DNA from: an uncultured beta proteobacterium
GTDB taxonomy: Bacteria; Pseudomonadota; Gammaproteobacteria; Burkholderiales; Burkholderiaceae_C
Direction: 5' to 3'
Assembly: GCA_903930255.1 (NCBI GenBank)
Contig: CAIYYA010000369.1
Coordinates: forward strand, 1 to 34,181
Length of the DNA stretch: 34,181 nt
Under the pieces are notes generated by a model, which saw only the letters and a program-made list of their open reading frames with translations, was not told where the DNA came from and did not search any database. The position numbers were made by a program, and so were the translations under genes. Position 1 is the stretch's first letter. Every line of letters begins with the position of its first letter. Shown piece after piece: positions 1 to 8,141 of this stretch.

Positions 1-19
1 ACATCCGACAAAGTGTTGA

Positions 20-58
20 GGACAGAGCTGGCTCGCTTCGCGTAGCTGCGGTCTGTCC
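20..58. repeat. Inverted repeat downstream of dnaB
   Basis: Perfect 7-base arms (GGACAGA at 20-26, TCTGTCC at 52-58) enclose a GC-rich interior that can pair further. It begins about 10 bases after the dnaB stop, where a terminator would be expected. Read on the minus strand there is no T-run after the stem, so it is not a typical Rho-independent terminator. It may be a transcript-end stabilising hairpin. Confidence 0.4.
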
Positions 59-67
59 CGCAATGTC

Positions 68-1477
68 TCAGAAATCTCCGCTGCCGCCGTGTGCCAAGGA
101 CTCAAATTTGGTGATTTTGTTTAGGAAAGCTAGCTTGACAACACCGGTTGGGCCGTTACGCTGCTTGGCAATAATGACCTCCGCCACACCGGGCTCTTTG
201 CAAGCATCTTTGGTGTAGTACTCATCACGGTAAATGAACATGATGATGTCTGCATCTTGCTCGATAGCACCCGACTCACGCAAATCGCTCATCATCGGGC
301 GCTTATCTGGGCGCTGCTCGACACTGCGGTTGAGCTGTGAGAGTGCGATGACTGGACATTTAAGCTCTTTGGCCAACATTTTCAAGCCGCGTGAGATTTC
401 ACCGAGTTCAGTCGCCCGATTTTCTCCCTCACTACCATTTGAGCCACTCATCAGCTGCAAATAGTCGACCACAATCAGACCCAATTGGCCACACTGGCGA
501 GCCAATCGCCGCGCATTGGCACGCAATTCGCTGGATGTCAAACCTGCAGTTTCATCAATGTGCAGAGAAATGGTGCGCAATTTTTCAATCGTTTCTGTCA
601 ATCGAGGCCATTCATCATCCGAAAGCTTCCCCGTGCGCAAATGACCCTGATCAATGCGACCTATAGAACCCACAATCCGCACAGCCAACTGCGCTGCTCC
701 CATTTCCATCGAAAACACAGCAACGGGCAATCCTTCGTGCAACGCAACATGCTCAGCGATATTGATCGCCAATGCTGTCTTTCCCATCGAAGGGCGTGCT
801 GCCAAAACAACCAAGTCACCCGCTTGCAAGCCTGCTGTCATTCGATCAAGGTCATAAAAGCCGGTTGGAACACCCGTCACATCATTGGGGTTGTCTGCCA
901 TCTCCTGCACGCGATCCAGTAAATCGACCACCAAAGTGTCCATGGTCTGAAAACCTTGCTTGGTACGCGCGCCTTCTTCACCAATGTTAAATATTTTTTG
1001 TTCAGCTTCATCCAGGATAGAAGCCACTGGGCGACCTTTTGGATTAAAGGCATTCGCCGAAATTTCTTCGCTGGTGCTGACCAATTTACGCAAAATGGAG
1101 CGGTCGCGCACAATTTCAGCGTAGCGACGAATGTTGCCAGTGCTTGGCACGAATTGAGCCAACCCATTCAGATAGCTTAAGCCACCAGTTTCTTCGGCCT
1201 TGCCCGAACTTTGCAACTGCTCGTATACCGTGATAACGTCAGCAGGTTTGGATGCATTGATGAGCCCGCTCATTGCGGCGAAAATCACACGATGCTCAAA
1301 ACGATAAAAATCGTTTTCAGTCAGCACATCGCTAACCCGATCCCAGGCTGCATTGTCGAGCAACAAGCCCCCCAATACACTGGACTCGGCCTCTATGGAG
1401 TGAGGAGGAATACGCAATTGGGCCACCTGACGATCTTGCCCCATCGCATCGCCCTGCGTGGAATACTCAGCAGACAC
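68..1477 (-). CDS. dnaB: Replicative DNA helicase DnaB
   Basis: Hexameric 5'-3' helicase that unwinds DNA at the replication fork and recruits primase. The N-terminal domain (IPPHSIEAESSVLGGLL) is followed by a RecA-like ATPase. The Walker A region (ARPSMGKTAL) lies near residues 227-236, followed by VVDYLQLM, the ALSQLNRSVEQR segment and DLRESGAIEQDAD, all typical of DnaB. I chose the GTG at 1477 because GGAAGG lies 7 bases upstream and it gives 469 aa, the usual family length. A longer reading from 1546 would begin inside the terminator hairpin of the upstream tRNA, so it is unlikely. The gene follows tRNA-Lys on the same strand. Its own promoter is not obvious, so it may lie in the AT-rich 90 bases after the tRNA or depend on readthrough. 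Confidence 0.96.
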   Translation of the reverse strand: MSAEYSTQGDAMGQDRQVAQLRIPPHSIEAESSVLGGLLLDNAAWDRVSDVLTENDFYRFEHRVIFAAMSGLINASKPADVITVYEQLQSSGKAEETGGLSYLNGLAQFVPSTGNIRRYAEIVRDRSILRKLVSTSEEISANAFNPKGRPVASILDEAEQKIFNIGEEGARTKQGFQTMDTLVVDLLDRVQEMADNPNDVTGVPTGFYDLDRMTAGLQAGDLVVLAARPSMGKTALAINIAEHVALHEGLPVAVFSMEMGAAQLAVRIVGSIGRIDQGHLRTGKLSDDEWPRLTETIEKLRTISLHIDETAGLTSSELRANARRLARQCGQLGLIVVDYLQLMSGSNGSEGENRATELGEISRGLKMLAKELKCPVIALSQLNRSVEQRPDKRPMMSDLRESGAIEQDADIIMFIYRDEYYTKDACKEPGVAEVIIAKQRNGPTGVVKLAFLNKITKFESLAHGGSGDF

Positions 1478-1484
1478 GGTATGC

Positions 1485-1490
1485 CCTTCC
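1485..1490 (-). promoter_or_regulatory. Ribosome binding site of dnaB
   Basis: GGAAGG on the minus strand, 7 bases before the GTG at 1477. This site decides the GTG start over the upstream alternative at 1546. Confidence 0.7.
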
Positions 1491-1532
1491 GGAATTTTTT
1501 TGTAGGCAGAAAATAACAAACGCGAAAAAACA

Positions 1533-1559
1533 AAAAGCCTGATCATTGATCAGGCTTTT
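1533..1559 (-). terminator. Terminator downstream of tRNA-Lys
   Basis: Perfect inverted repeat with 13-base arms (AAAAGCCTGATCA at 1533-1545 and its complement at 1547-1559) around one central base. On the minus strand the stem ends in GGC followed by a T-run. It starts 9 bases after the tRNA 3' end, so it is a good Rho-independent terminator for the tRNA transcript. The A/T tails make it usable from both sides. Confidence 0.85.
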
Positions 1560-1567
1560 AAATAGAT

Positions 1568-1643
1568 TGGTGGGATGTGCGGGGATCGAACCCACGACAA
1601 ACGGATTAAAAGTCCGCTGCTCTACCAGCTGAGCTAACATCCC
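1568..1643 (-). tRNA. tRNA-Lys (anticodon TTT)
   Basis: A 76-base gene including an encoded CCA end. The 7-bp acceptor stem GGGATGT/ACATCCC, D-arm GCTC-AGCTGGTA-GAGC, anticodon stem GCGGA/TCCGT and T-arm GTGGG-TTCGATC-CCCGC all pair normally. The anticodon loop reads CTTTTAA, giving anticodon TTT with A37. It lies between tcdA and dnaB on the same strand. A37 is the position that carries t6A, or the cyclic form made by TcdA, in this tRNA type. Confidence 0.97.
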
Positions 1644-1679
1644 GATTGAGCGCAGACGCTTCATATCTGCCAGCCCAAA

Positions 1680-1685
1680 ATTATA
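1680..1685 (-). promoter_or_regulatory. -10 box of a likely tRNA-Lys promoter
   Basis: A perfect TATAAT on the minus strand, about 37 bases before the tRNA 5' end and just after the tcdA stop. No convincing -35 hexamer is visible at 16-18 bases upstream. The tRNA may have its own promoter as well as readthrough from tcdA. Confidence 0.5.
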
Positions 1686-1693
1686 AACCGAAT

Positions 1694-2458
1694 TCATCGA
1701 ATTTTAGTCTGACGTAAAACCAATTGATTCAAAATAGTCCCTGCTGCACAGTGGCCAAAAGTTGCAGTTACGCTCACCAAAGAACCAAAACCGTGGCAAT
1801 TTAAAGACCCATCGTTCTGACTGGCACACGAGGCATCGGGCTGCATAACGTTTTCCCGGCTATAAACACAAGTAATGGACATTTTTTTAGCTTCACGTGG
1901 CGCAGCATGCTCTTTACGCAACTGGTAGCGAACTTTAGCCAACAATGGGTCATGCGTGACATCGGCCAAATCTGCTATGTTGACGAAGTGTGCGTGGCGT
2001 TTACCACCAGCAGCACCCACACTGACAAAAGTACAAGCTGAGTTTTGACGCGCCCACGCAGCCAGCATGACTTTTGCACTAATCTGATCACATGCATCAA
2101 TCACCGCAGACACATCGGGTGGCAAAATCATGGGCCAATTGTTGGTCTCAACAAAATGCTCAAAAACGTGCACCTGGCATTCCGGATAAAAAGAATGAAC
2201 CCGGTCACGCATGGCAACCACCTTAGCTTGCCCAATAGAAGATTCAATGGCATGAAGCTGACGGTTGATATTTGACTCAGCCACCTGATCAAAGTCGATC
2301 AGGGTCAATTGAGCAACTCCGCTACGTGCCAAAGACTCTACAGCCCAAGAGCCAACACCACCCACACCCACAACAGCAACGTGCGCACGCTTGATGCACT
2401 CAGCCCCAGCAGAACCAAAAAGCCGATCAATGCCAGAAAATCGACGATCTACCTGCAT
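1694..2458 (-). CDS. tcdA: tRNA threonylcarbamoyladenosine dehydratase TcdA
   Basis: ThiF/E1-like enzyme that uses ATP to dehydrate and cyclise t6A at position 37 of ANN-decoding tRNAs, giving ct6A. The N-terminus (RRFSGIDRLFGSAG) is characteristic of the TcdA/CsdL group. It is followed by the nucleotide-binding loop GVGGVGSW near residues 31-38, the acidic strand LIDFDQV, and NINRQLHA. The 254 aa length is close to the usual size. It lies 10 bases after cpoB, so it is probably the last protein gene of the tolB operon. No clear Shine-Dalgarno sequence precedes the ATG. The next gene downstream is tRNA-Lys(UUU), a plausible substrate. Confidence 0.9.
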   Translation of the reverse strand: MQVDRRFSGIDRLFGSAGAECIKRAHVAVVGVGGVGSWAVESLARSGVAQLTLIDFDQVAESNINRQLHAIESSIGQAKVVAMRDRVHSFYPECQVHVFEHFVETNNWPMILPPDVSAVIDACDQISAKVMLAAWARQNSACTFVSVGAAGGKRHAHFVNIADLADVTHDPLLAKVRYQLRKEHAAPREAKKMSITCVYSRENVMQPDASCASQNDGSLNCHGFGSLVSVTATFGHCAAGTILNQLVLRQTKIR

Positions 2459-2468
2459 AAAAAGTGCA

Positions 2469-3287
2469 CTATTTCAGAGCTGAAAGACGCTCTTTCGCAG
2501 CAACGCTGGCTTCTGACTGCGGATATGCTCCGATCAGATCAGTCAATGTTTTACGGGCACTGCGAACATCTTTGAGCTCCAACTGACAATTGGCAATCGA
2601 CAAAAGGGACTCTGCTGCACGCATATGCTCTGGTGTGCGCGCGATCAGCGCACGAAAGTTGATGATGGCCTCTTTGTAGTCACGAGTGGCGTATTGGGCA
2701 TTACCTAACCAAAAAAGTGCCGGTGTTGCATAGCCACTCAATGGATAACGGCCTATAAATCCGACAAAAAGATTTTGTGATGCAGCAAAGTCACCCCCTC
2801 TAAACACCTTCAGCGCGGACTCGAATTCCTTTTTTTCACCAGGCTCAGCTTGAAAATCAACACCATCAAGATTGACACGAACTGGTTCGAGTTTGCTGAG
2901 GCGCTCGAGCAAAACCTGCAATTGATCTTTTTGCAATCGCTGTAAATCTGTCAGCTCTTTTGCAAGCTGTTCATTTGCCCCGCGTAATGTAGCAACTTCG
3001 CTTCGCATGAGTTCAAGTTTTCTTTGCAATTCGAGTAAATTTTTACCCGAATTGGCATTTTCCACTGCTATTTCAGCAGCGCTGGATGCAGCGCTGGCCG
3101 CTGCAGTCAGCTTGTATTGCTCGGCTTCAAGCCGCAGCGCTTCTACTCGCTGGCGTAGTTCCAAAATTGCCTTGCGCGCTTCTTCGTCCTCAAAAAATGC
3201 CCCGTTCGCACATGTAGCGGCTAAGCCGCAAACCAGCACCAAGAGGACTTTGCGCCAATACTTTGTTTGCATTAAAACCAGACTCAT
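2469..3287 (-). CDS. cpoB: Cell division coordinator CpoB (YbgF), Tol-Pal system
   Basis: Periplasmic protein that links peptidoglycan synthesis by PBP1B to Tol-Pal-driven outer membrane constriction. A signal peptide (KVLLVLVCGLAATCANG) is followed by a long charged coiled coil at about residues 33-130. The C-terminal TPR region at about residues 150-270 contains YPLSGYATPALFWLGNAQY and related helices, typical of the family. Its ATG overlaps the pal stop as ATGA, implying translational coupling. A second ATG five codons in (3272) would give a tighter signal peptide and is an alternative start. Confidence 0.9.
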   Translation of the reverse strand: MSLVLMQTKYWRKVLLVLVCGLAATCANGAFFEDEEARKAILELRQRVEALRLEAEQYKLTAAASAASSAAEIAVENANSGKNLLELQRKLELMRSEVATLRGANEQLAKELTDLQRLQKDQLQVLLERLSKLEPVRVNLDGVDFQAEPGEKKEFESALKVFRGGDFAASQNLFVGFIGRYPLSGYATPALFWLGNAQYATRDYKEAIINFRALIARTPEHMRAAESLLSIANCQLELKDVRSARKTLTDLIGAYPQSEASVAAKERLSALK

Positions 3288-3823
3288 TGGTACCGCATCT
3301 CAACCCGGCGGTTTTTCGCATACGCCGCTTCGTTCGACCCTGACACAGCTGGTTTTTCTTTGCCGAAACTCACCGCTTCCATTTGTCGTTGGGGTATCCC
3401 CAAAATCGACAATGACTCACGCACGGCCTCAGCCCGCTTTTGCCCCAAAGCCAAGTTGTATTCGCGGCCACCTGAATCATCTGTATGACCTTCAAGTGCC
3501 AATTTCAGATCTGGATTGGCTTTTGCAAAACGTGCGTTGATTGACAAGATCGACTGAAACTCTGGTTTGATAACATAACTATCGTAATCAAAATAGACCA
3601 CCCGAGCACTAGCCTGAACCACATCTTGGTTTGTTTTATTCCCCAAGTCAACTGGCACTATTTTTTTTGCGTTGATGTCTGCGACAGCGGAGCCTACAAC
3701 AGCTTGATCTTTAAGAACTTCTTTGGTTTTTGCGGTTTCAACCGGAACATCACTCAACGGCACACTGGTGCCACAAGCAGCAAGCAAGGCTGAAAAACCC
3801 AAGATAAAGAACCAATTTCTCAT
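3284..3823 (-). CDS. pal: Peptidoglycan-associated lipoprotein Pal
   Basis: Outer membrane lipoprotein that anchors the membrane to peptidoglycan and is the partner of TolB. The signal peptide ends in the lipobox LLAAC. The C-terminal OmpA-like domain contains VVYFDYDSYVIKPE, EGHTDDSGGREYNLALGQ and KRAEAVRESL, including the conserved Asp and Arg that bind peptidoglycan. There are two in-frame ATGs. AGGAG at 3831-3835 is 1 base from the first (3829) and 7 bases from the second (3823), so 3823 is chosen, giving 179 aa. It lies 18 bases downstream of tolB and overlaps cpoB by 4 bases. Confidence 0.95.
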   Translation of the reverse strand: MRNWFFILGFSALLAACGTSVPLSDVPVETAKTKEVLKDQAVVGSAVADINAKKIVPVDLGNKTNQDVVQASARVVYFDYDSYVIKPEFQSILSINARFAKANPDLKLALEGHTDDSGGREYNLALGQKRAEAVRESLSILGIPQRQMEAVSFGKEKPAVSGSNEAAYAKNRRVEMRYQ

Positions 3824-3830
3824 TGTCATA

Positions 3831-3835
3831 CTCCT
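3831..3835 (-). promoter_or_regulatory. Ribosome binding site of pal
   Basis: AGGAG on the minus strand. Its spacing selects the ATG at 3823 (7 bases) over the ATG at 3829 (1 base). Confidence 0.75.
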
Positions 3836-3841
3836 AAAAAA

Positions 3842-5113
3842 TCATTGTTTGGAAAACGGACTCCAGTCCGGTTCTCGAATATCACCATTTTGCCCATTCA
3901 GCTTGGCTTTGACCTTACCATCCACTGTAGAAGTCAAAAGTGCCTCCCGACCATTTTGCTGTGTTGCATAAATAATTTGCTTGCCATTAGGTGCAAATTT
4001 TGGACTTTCGTCAGCTGTAGTATCTGTGATTGAACGCACCGTTTTGCTGTCAAGCTCCATCACATGCAATTTAAATGCGCCAGCAATTCGAGAAATATAA
4101 GCCATCCATCGACCATCTGGACTTATCGAGGGCGAAATGTTGTATGAGCCTGAAAAAGTAATTCTTTCCAAACCCATACCAGAGACTGATGTACGGTAAA
4201 TTTGAGGTGACCCACCTCGATCACTGACAAAATAAATGCTCTGACCATCTGGCGCATAGGCTGGCTCAGTATCAATGCTATTGGACTGCAACAAACGGCG
4301 CGGTTCACCTCCATTCACAGGCAATACATAGAGCTGAGACCCACCTTCTCGGCTAAGTGTCAGCGCCAGACTGCTGCTGTCTGGCGACCAGGCAGGCGCA
4401 CTGTTGGATCCCTTGAAATTGGCTACCAAACGGCGCTTGCCCGTGCTCACGTTGTGAACGTAAACCACTGGCTTACGCGACTCAAACGAAACATAGGCCA
4501 GTTGACTGCCATCTGGCGACCAAGCTGGCGAAATAATAGGCTCTGGACTGGCCAAAGCAGACTGCGCACTTTCACCATCAGCATCGGCAACCCAAAGCTG
4601 AAATCGCTGGGCATTTTTGGTGACGTAGGCGATACGAGTCGAAAACACACCTCTGTCGCCAGTTAGCTTTTCATACACAATGTCGGCGATGCGATGTGCC
4701 GCCAAGCGCAATTCCGTCGCCGAAACTGCGAAGCTTTGCCCACCAAGATCTTGTCCTTTGACCACATCCCATAGTCGAAAACGCACGTCAAAACGGCCAT
4801 CAGCCAATTTAGACACACTGCCTGCTAACAATGCGTCAGAACCAGCTTGACGAAATGCAGCAAAATCCGGCCGCGTCAGTTCATCCATTGGCTGAGCATT
4901 CGACACAACGGCTCTGAATTGACCACTTCGCTCCAAATCAGCCAGCACAACATCTGCCGGTTTTAATGGCGTTATTTCTTGCCCACGAAACGCAACCACT
5001 GCAATCGGCAACTGCGTCAAACCAACTCCGGAGACTTCAACTCGAAATTGGGCATGCGCACTCATACCGAACACGCCCATTAGCCAGAGAAAATTAAAAA
5101 ATTGACGAAGCAT
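3842..5113 (-). CDS. tolB: Tol-Pal translocation protein TolB
   Basis: Periplasmic beta-propeller protein of the Tol-Pal envelope constriction machine. A cleavable signal peptide (FLWLMGVFGMSAHA) precedes the N-terminal domain (residues about 22-165). C-terminal six-bladed propeller repeats follow, visible as recurring SPAWSPDGSQLAY, APAWSPDSSSLAL, EPAYAPDGQSIYF and SPSISPDGRWMAY segments. GTG (5116) and ATG (5113) are adjacent. GGAA at 5121-5124 is 7 bases from the ATG, so that is preferred (423 aa). tolQ, tolR and tolA are absent upstream; a glycosyltransferase ends about 20 bases before tolB, so the usual tolQRAB-pal-cpoB cluster appears split. Confidence 0.95.
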   Translation of the reverse strand: MLRQFFNFLWLMGVFGMSAHAQFRVEVSGVGLTQLPIAVVAFRGQEITPLKPADVVLADLERSGQFRAVVSNAQPMDELTRPDFAAFRQAGSDALLAGSVSKLADGRFDVRFRLWDVVKGQDLGGQSFAVSATELRLAAHRIADIVYEKLTGDRGVFSTRIAYVTKNAQRFQLWVADADGESAQSALASPEPIISPAWSPDGSQLAYVSFESRKPVVYVHNVSTGKRRLVANFKGSNSAPAWSPDSSSLALTLSREGGSQLYVLPVNGGEPRRLLQSNSIDTEPAYAPDGQSIYFVSDRGGSPQIYRTSVSGMGLERITFSGSYNISPSISPDGRWMAYISRIAGAFKLHVMELDSKTVRSITDTTADESPKFAPNGKQIIYATQQNGREALLTSTVDGKVKAKLNGQNGDIREPDWSPFSKQ

Positions 5114-5137
5114 CACAAAATTCCAAAAAAGTAGACC

Positions 5138-5992
5138 TCAGTTTAGCAATGTCACATGCACATCCTGCATGCCATTTGCCTCAAGAAGGCCTTGACTGGC
5201 CTTAACTAGATTGGATTTCATGCGCTCCAACACGCGTTGATAATTGGCGCTTTCGTTACCACGACTGTTTAACTGATGCCAAAGATGGTAGACCTCGGTG
5301 CATAAGTAGCCGTTTTTTCGAATAAGACCTGAATTGTGCAGTCTTAAAACCAAATCGGCATCCTCATGTCCCCATCCTTCAAAAGTTTCATCAAAGCCAT
5401 TCACCAATACATAGTCACTTTTCCAAACTGCAAAATTGCAGCTGCGAATTTTTTTCCAATAAAACTTTTTCTGATTTCGCCCAGGTGCATCCGGCCAATA
5501 CAACAAATGAGCTAGTTTATTGACCGCGCCTTGAAACCGCCAATGCACCCAGTCCATGATCGTTGCAGACACCAGGTTGACCTGCTGAGTCAAAATATGT
5601 TGTGTAAACCCCTGACTGCACAAAACCCGATTCCCGTTGACAAAGTAACCAGCCTCGGCTAACGCAGTATGCGCTGCTACAAAATGCCTATTCGGTACAC
5701 AATCCCCATCCAAAAAAATCAAATACCTCCCCTCGCTATTGCAGACTCCGAGGTTTCGCGCACGCGAGGCGGTAAATCCGCGATCAGGATGCCATACATG
5801 GCGCACAGGGCAATTGAAAAATGGCATCTCCGATTTGAGGGTTTGAACCGATGCCGCGTTGGAACCATCATCTGCAATCAGTATCTCGTGACCTTTGCCG
5901 CATTGAGTAGCGAGCGCACGCAATACCACCAGCAATGCGTCTGGCCGGTTATAGGTCAGCACGATGAAGGAGATATCAACATCTTCCGTCAT
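5138..5992 (-). CDS. Family 2 glycosyltransferase with galactosyltransferase-type C-terminus
   Basis: GT-A fold nucleotide-sugar transferase. The N-terminal SFIVLTYNRPDAL and LIADDGSN bind the nucleotide. FLDGDCVP near residue 93 carries the DxD-like metal site. The later GWGHEDADLVLRL matches the GWGxED motif of glyco_transf_7 C-terminal domains, where the acidic residues act in catalysis. AGGA lies 8 bases before the ATG. The start overlaps the end of the upstream glycosyltransferase by 17 bases, so they are co-transcribed. Substrate and acceptor cannot be read from the sequence. The neighbourhood (WaaE-like, WaaL-like, MsbA, WaaG-like) suggests LPS core or O-chain sugar addition. Confidence 0.85.
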   Translation of the reverse strand: MTEDVDISFIVLTYNRPDALLVVLRALATQCGKGHEILIADDGSNAASVQTLKSEMPFFNCPVRHVWHPDRGFTASRARNLGVCNSEGRYLIFLDGDCVPNRHFVAAHTALAEAGYFVNGNRVLCSQGFTQHILTQQVNLVSATIMDWVHWRFQGAVNKLAHLLYWPDAPGRNQKKFYWKKIRSCNFAVWKSDYVLVNGFDETFEGWGHEDADLVLRLHNSGLIRKNGYLCTEVYHLWHQLNSRGNESANYQRVLERMKSNLVKASQGLLEANGMQDVHVTLLN

Positions 5993-6752
5993 GCTGGTTG
6001 TCCTGTTGTTTTTTGTTCATCAACCAACACTTGGCATATCGGTAATACGTGCCTTCGGCATTGGATATCGCCAATGCCAAACCCAGCTGCCCATCCAAAA
6101 ACCCCCTGCGCAGCACATAGGTTCTGAAAAACGCCCACATTCCGTGGGCTATCGCAGCCATCAAACTTGTTTTTTTTCCTTGCATCAGCATCGTTTGAGC
6201 GCCTGCACTGGAGTATCGATTGGCTTTATCCAGTACCGACTCAAAATCGGGAAAGCTCAAGTGCAAAAGAGGCGAAAAAATGCTCCCTGACTTCTCACTA
6301 AAGAGAAGCTTTTCATGCACCAAACTGTCTGAGAAAATGGCTTTATCACGCCGAAAAAGTCGCGTCACCCAATCCGGCGACCACCCAGAATACGACATAA
6401 ATTGCCCACAATAACGCGAGCGCCTAGGAAAACGATACACGCTAGTTTGAGTGTTTAAAGAAATCACATTTTCAATTTCTGTTCGTAATGCGGTAGAAAC
6501 TCGCTCATCCGCATCGATCGACAAAACCCAGTCACCCTTGGCCAATGCCAGAGCGCGATTCTTTTGAAGCCCAAAACCTGGCCAGTCCAACGACACATGC
6601 ACGGTTGCCCCCATAGAACGAGCTATTTCAACCGTTTGATCGATGCTGGCGAAATCCAAAACAATGATCTCATCCGCAAAATCGAGCGTTTTCAGACATT
6701 CTTCAATGTTAGCTTGCTCATTGCGAGTGATGATGATGACGGAAAGACGCAT
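5976..6752 (-). CDS. WaaE/KdtX-like LPS core glycosyltransferase (GT2)
   Basis: Cytoplasmic-face glycosyltransferase resembling the WaaE/KdtX beta-1,4-glucosyltransferases that add glucose to the inner-core heptose. MRLSVIIITRNEQANIEECL at the N-terminus, ADEIIVLDFASIDQT and GDWVLSIDADERVS are the family hallmarks; DAD is the metal-binding site. The third motif reads DFASIDQT where DSGSTDGT-like sequence is more common. The ATG at 6752 is chosen because MRLSVIIIT is the typical N-terminus. The in-frame extension to 6794 has no support, and no strong Shine-Dalgarno sequence is visible for either. It is divergent from the O-antigen ligase-like gene and overlaps the next glycosyltransferase by 17 bases. 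Confidence 0.82.
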   Translation of the reverse strand: MRLSVIIITRNEQANIEECLKTLDFADEIIVLDFASIDQTVEIARSMGATVHVSLDWPGFGLQKNRALALAKGDWVLSIDADERVSTALRTEIENVISLNTQTSVYRFPRRSRYCGQFMSYSGWSPDWVTRLFRRDKAIFSDSLVHEKLLFSEKSGSIFSPLLHLSFPDFESVLDKANRYSSAGAQTMLMQGKKTSLMAAIAHGMWAFFRTYVLRRGFLDGQLGLALAISNAEGTYYRYAKCWLMNKKQQDNQHDGRC

Positions 6753-6786
6753 GTAAAAAACGAGAACTAGAAAAAGAGTTGCAGCA

Positions 6787-6808
6787 GGGCTCAATCATAG
6801 ATGAGCCT
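6787..6808. repeat. Hairpin in the divergent LPS gene spacer
   Basis: Perfect arms GGCTCA (6788-6793) and TGAGCC (6802-6807) around an 8-base loop, in the 113-base spacer between divergent LPS genes. It could be an operator or a 5' leader hairpin. No clear promoter hexamers could be assigned in this spacer. Confidence 0.35.
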
Positions 6809-6865
6809 GAGCGACGACCATGCCTCGCCATTCGGTTAAAGTCACGGCGTTTTATCCTTATTGGT

Positions 6866-8134
6866 ATGCCTCCAATTTCAAGCATGATCTTACGTCTTCG
6901 GCTCTTCATTATTTGCTTTGTAGCAGTGTCTGTCAGCTTGCCGATGGCTTGGATCAGTCTGGCAAAGTTACCGCTGTTTTTGTTTTGTTTAATCTCATTC
7001 AGTAGTTATCTTGTGCGAGGTCGATCTGACCAGCAACTTGAAAAAACAGGGCTAGTACGCTTGATACTTGCCATTCTTGGCCTGTTTGCGCTTAGTCTGC
7101 TGTGGACCGAAGCAGATTCAAGCACCGGTTTGATGGCCTTTTTTAAACATGGCAAACTGCTAGAGATTGTGTTACTCATCAGCTTGATTCATTCACGTCG
7201 GGAAGCTTTGCTCGCGCTAGGCGTTTTTTTAGCGGGTCAAGCTTTTTTTGTGCTCAGCTCATGGCTCATGATTGCCGGCTACCGGGTTCCTTGGGCGACC
7301 AGTCTGGTCGTACCGCACTATCAACATGTGGTTTACTCTTCCTACCTTGACCAAACCCTGATATTTTCTGCCAGTGCTGCCATTTTTTGGCATTTACGCA
7401 GCTACTGGCCCAAGCTGACTTGGCTCAGCAGCACGCTGGCGCTACTTGCTGTTGTGAATATTTTATTTTTTCAGGACGGAAAAACAGGCTATGTCGCCGC
7501 TTTAGCGGTGTTAACGCTCGCTGTGATGTGGCAAATACCCACTAAATGGCGCATGCTCTCCGTGCTGATTGCACCTCTGGCACTTGGGTTGATCGCTTAC
7601 GCTGGTTCGGCCAAAGTTCAATACAAAGTCGCTCAGGTCATGAACGATAGTCAGAACTACAGTCAACTCGGCAACAACGAAAGTTCCTCAGGCTTTCGGT
7701 TGCACGCCTGGAAACGATCTTTGCAAGCCATAGCCGAGCAACCACTGATAGGTCATGGTGTCGGAAGTTGGACTCAAGTTATCAAGCGCATTGAAGGTAA
7801 AAATGCAGACAAAATTTTTGGCACTGATGGTGCCAGTAACCCTCATCAAGAGTATCTGTTATGGGGCGTAGAACTCGGCCTGATCGGTATATTGCTCATG
7901 CTGACCTGGTTAGTTTTGATGGTCCGTCAGGCGCTCCAATTTGATATGCCAGCCAAACAAGCAACCGTGTCTGTTGTAGCAGTGATGCTTATTGCCTGTT
8001 TATTCAATTCATCACTTTACGATGCCTTGATTGGGGACTTCTTTTGTGTGGCTCTGGGACTGCTGCTTGCCATGGGTCTGCGTGATGAGGTAACTGCCAC
8101 GCCATCAGCAGCACCGACAGCAACATCAAATTGA
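6866..8134 (+). CDS. O-antigen ligase / Wzy_C family membrane protein
   Basis: Polytopic inner membrane protein resembling WaaL, which transfers O-antigen from undecaprenyl-PP to the lipid A core on the periplasmic side. There are about ten to twelve hydrophobic segments. A large polar loop at about residues 240-330 contains GFRLHAWKRSL, GHGVGSWTQ and SNPHQEYLLWGVELGL, the Wzy_C motifs with conserved Arg and His. I use the ATG at 6866 (422 aa); the ATG at 6884 is equally possible and neither has a clear Shine-Dalgarno sequence. An upstream TTG at 6779 is unlikely because it adds a polar N-terminus. Wzy-type polymerases share this fold, but the position beside msbA and core transferases favours ligase. 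msbA starts 7 bases downstream. Confidence 0.8.
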   Translation: MPPISSMILRLRLFIICFVAVSVSLPMAWISLAKLPLFLFCLISFSSYLVRGRSDQQLEKTGLVRLILAILGLFALSLLWTEADSSTGLMAFFKHGKLLEIVLLISLIHSRREALLALGVFLAGQAFFVLSSWLMIAGYRVPWATSLVVPHYQHVVYSSYLDQTLIFSASAAIFWHLRSYWPKLTWLSSTLALLAVVNILFFQDGKTGYVAALAVLTLAVMWQIPTKWRMLSVLIAPLALGLIAYAGSAKVQYKVAQVMNDSQNYSQLGNNESSSGFRLHAWKRSLQAIAEQPLIGHGVGSWTQVIKRIEGKNADKIFGTDGASNPHQEYLLWGVELGLIGILLMLTWLVLMVRQALQFDMPAKQATVSVVAVMLIACLFNSSLYDALIGDFFCVALGLLLAMGLRDEVTATPSAAPTATSN

Positions 8135-8141
8135 CGACCGT

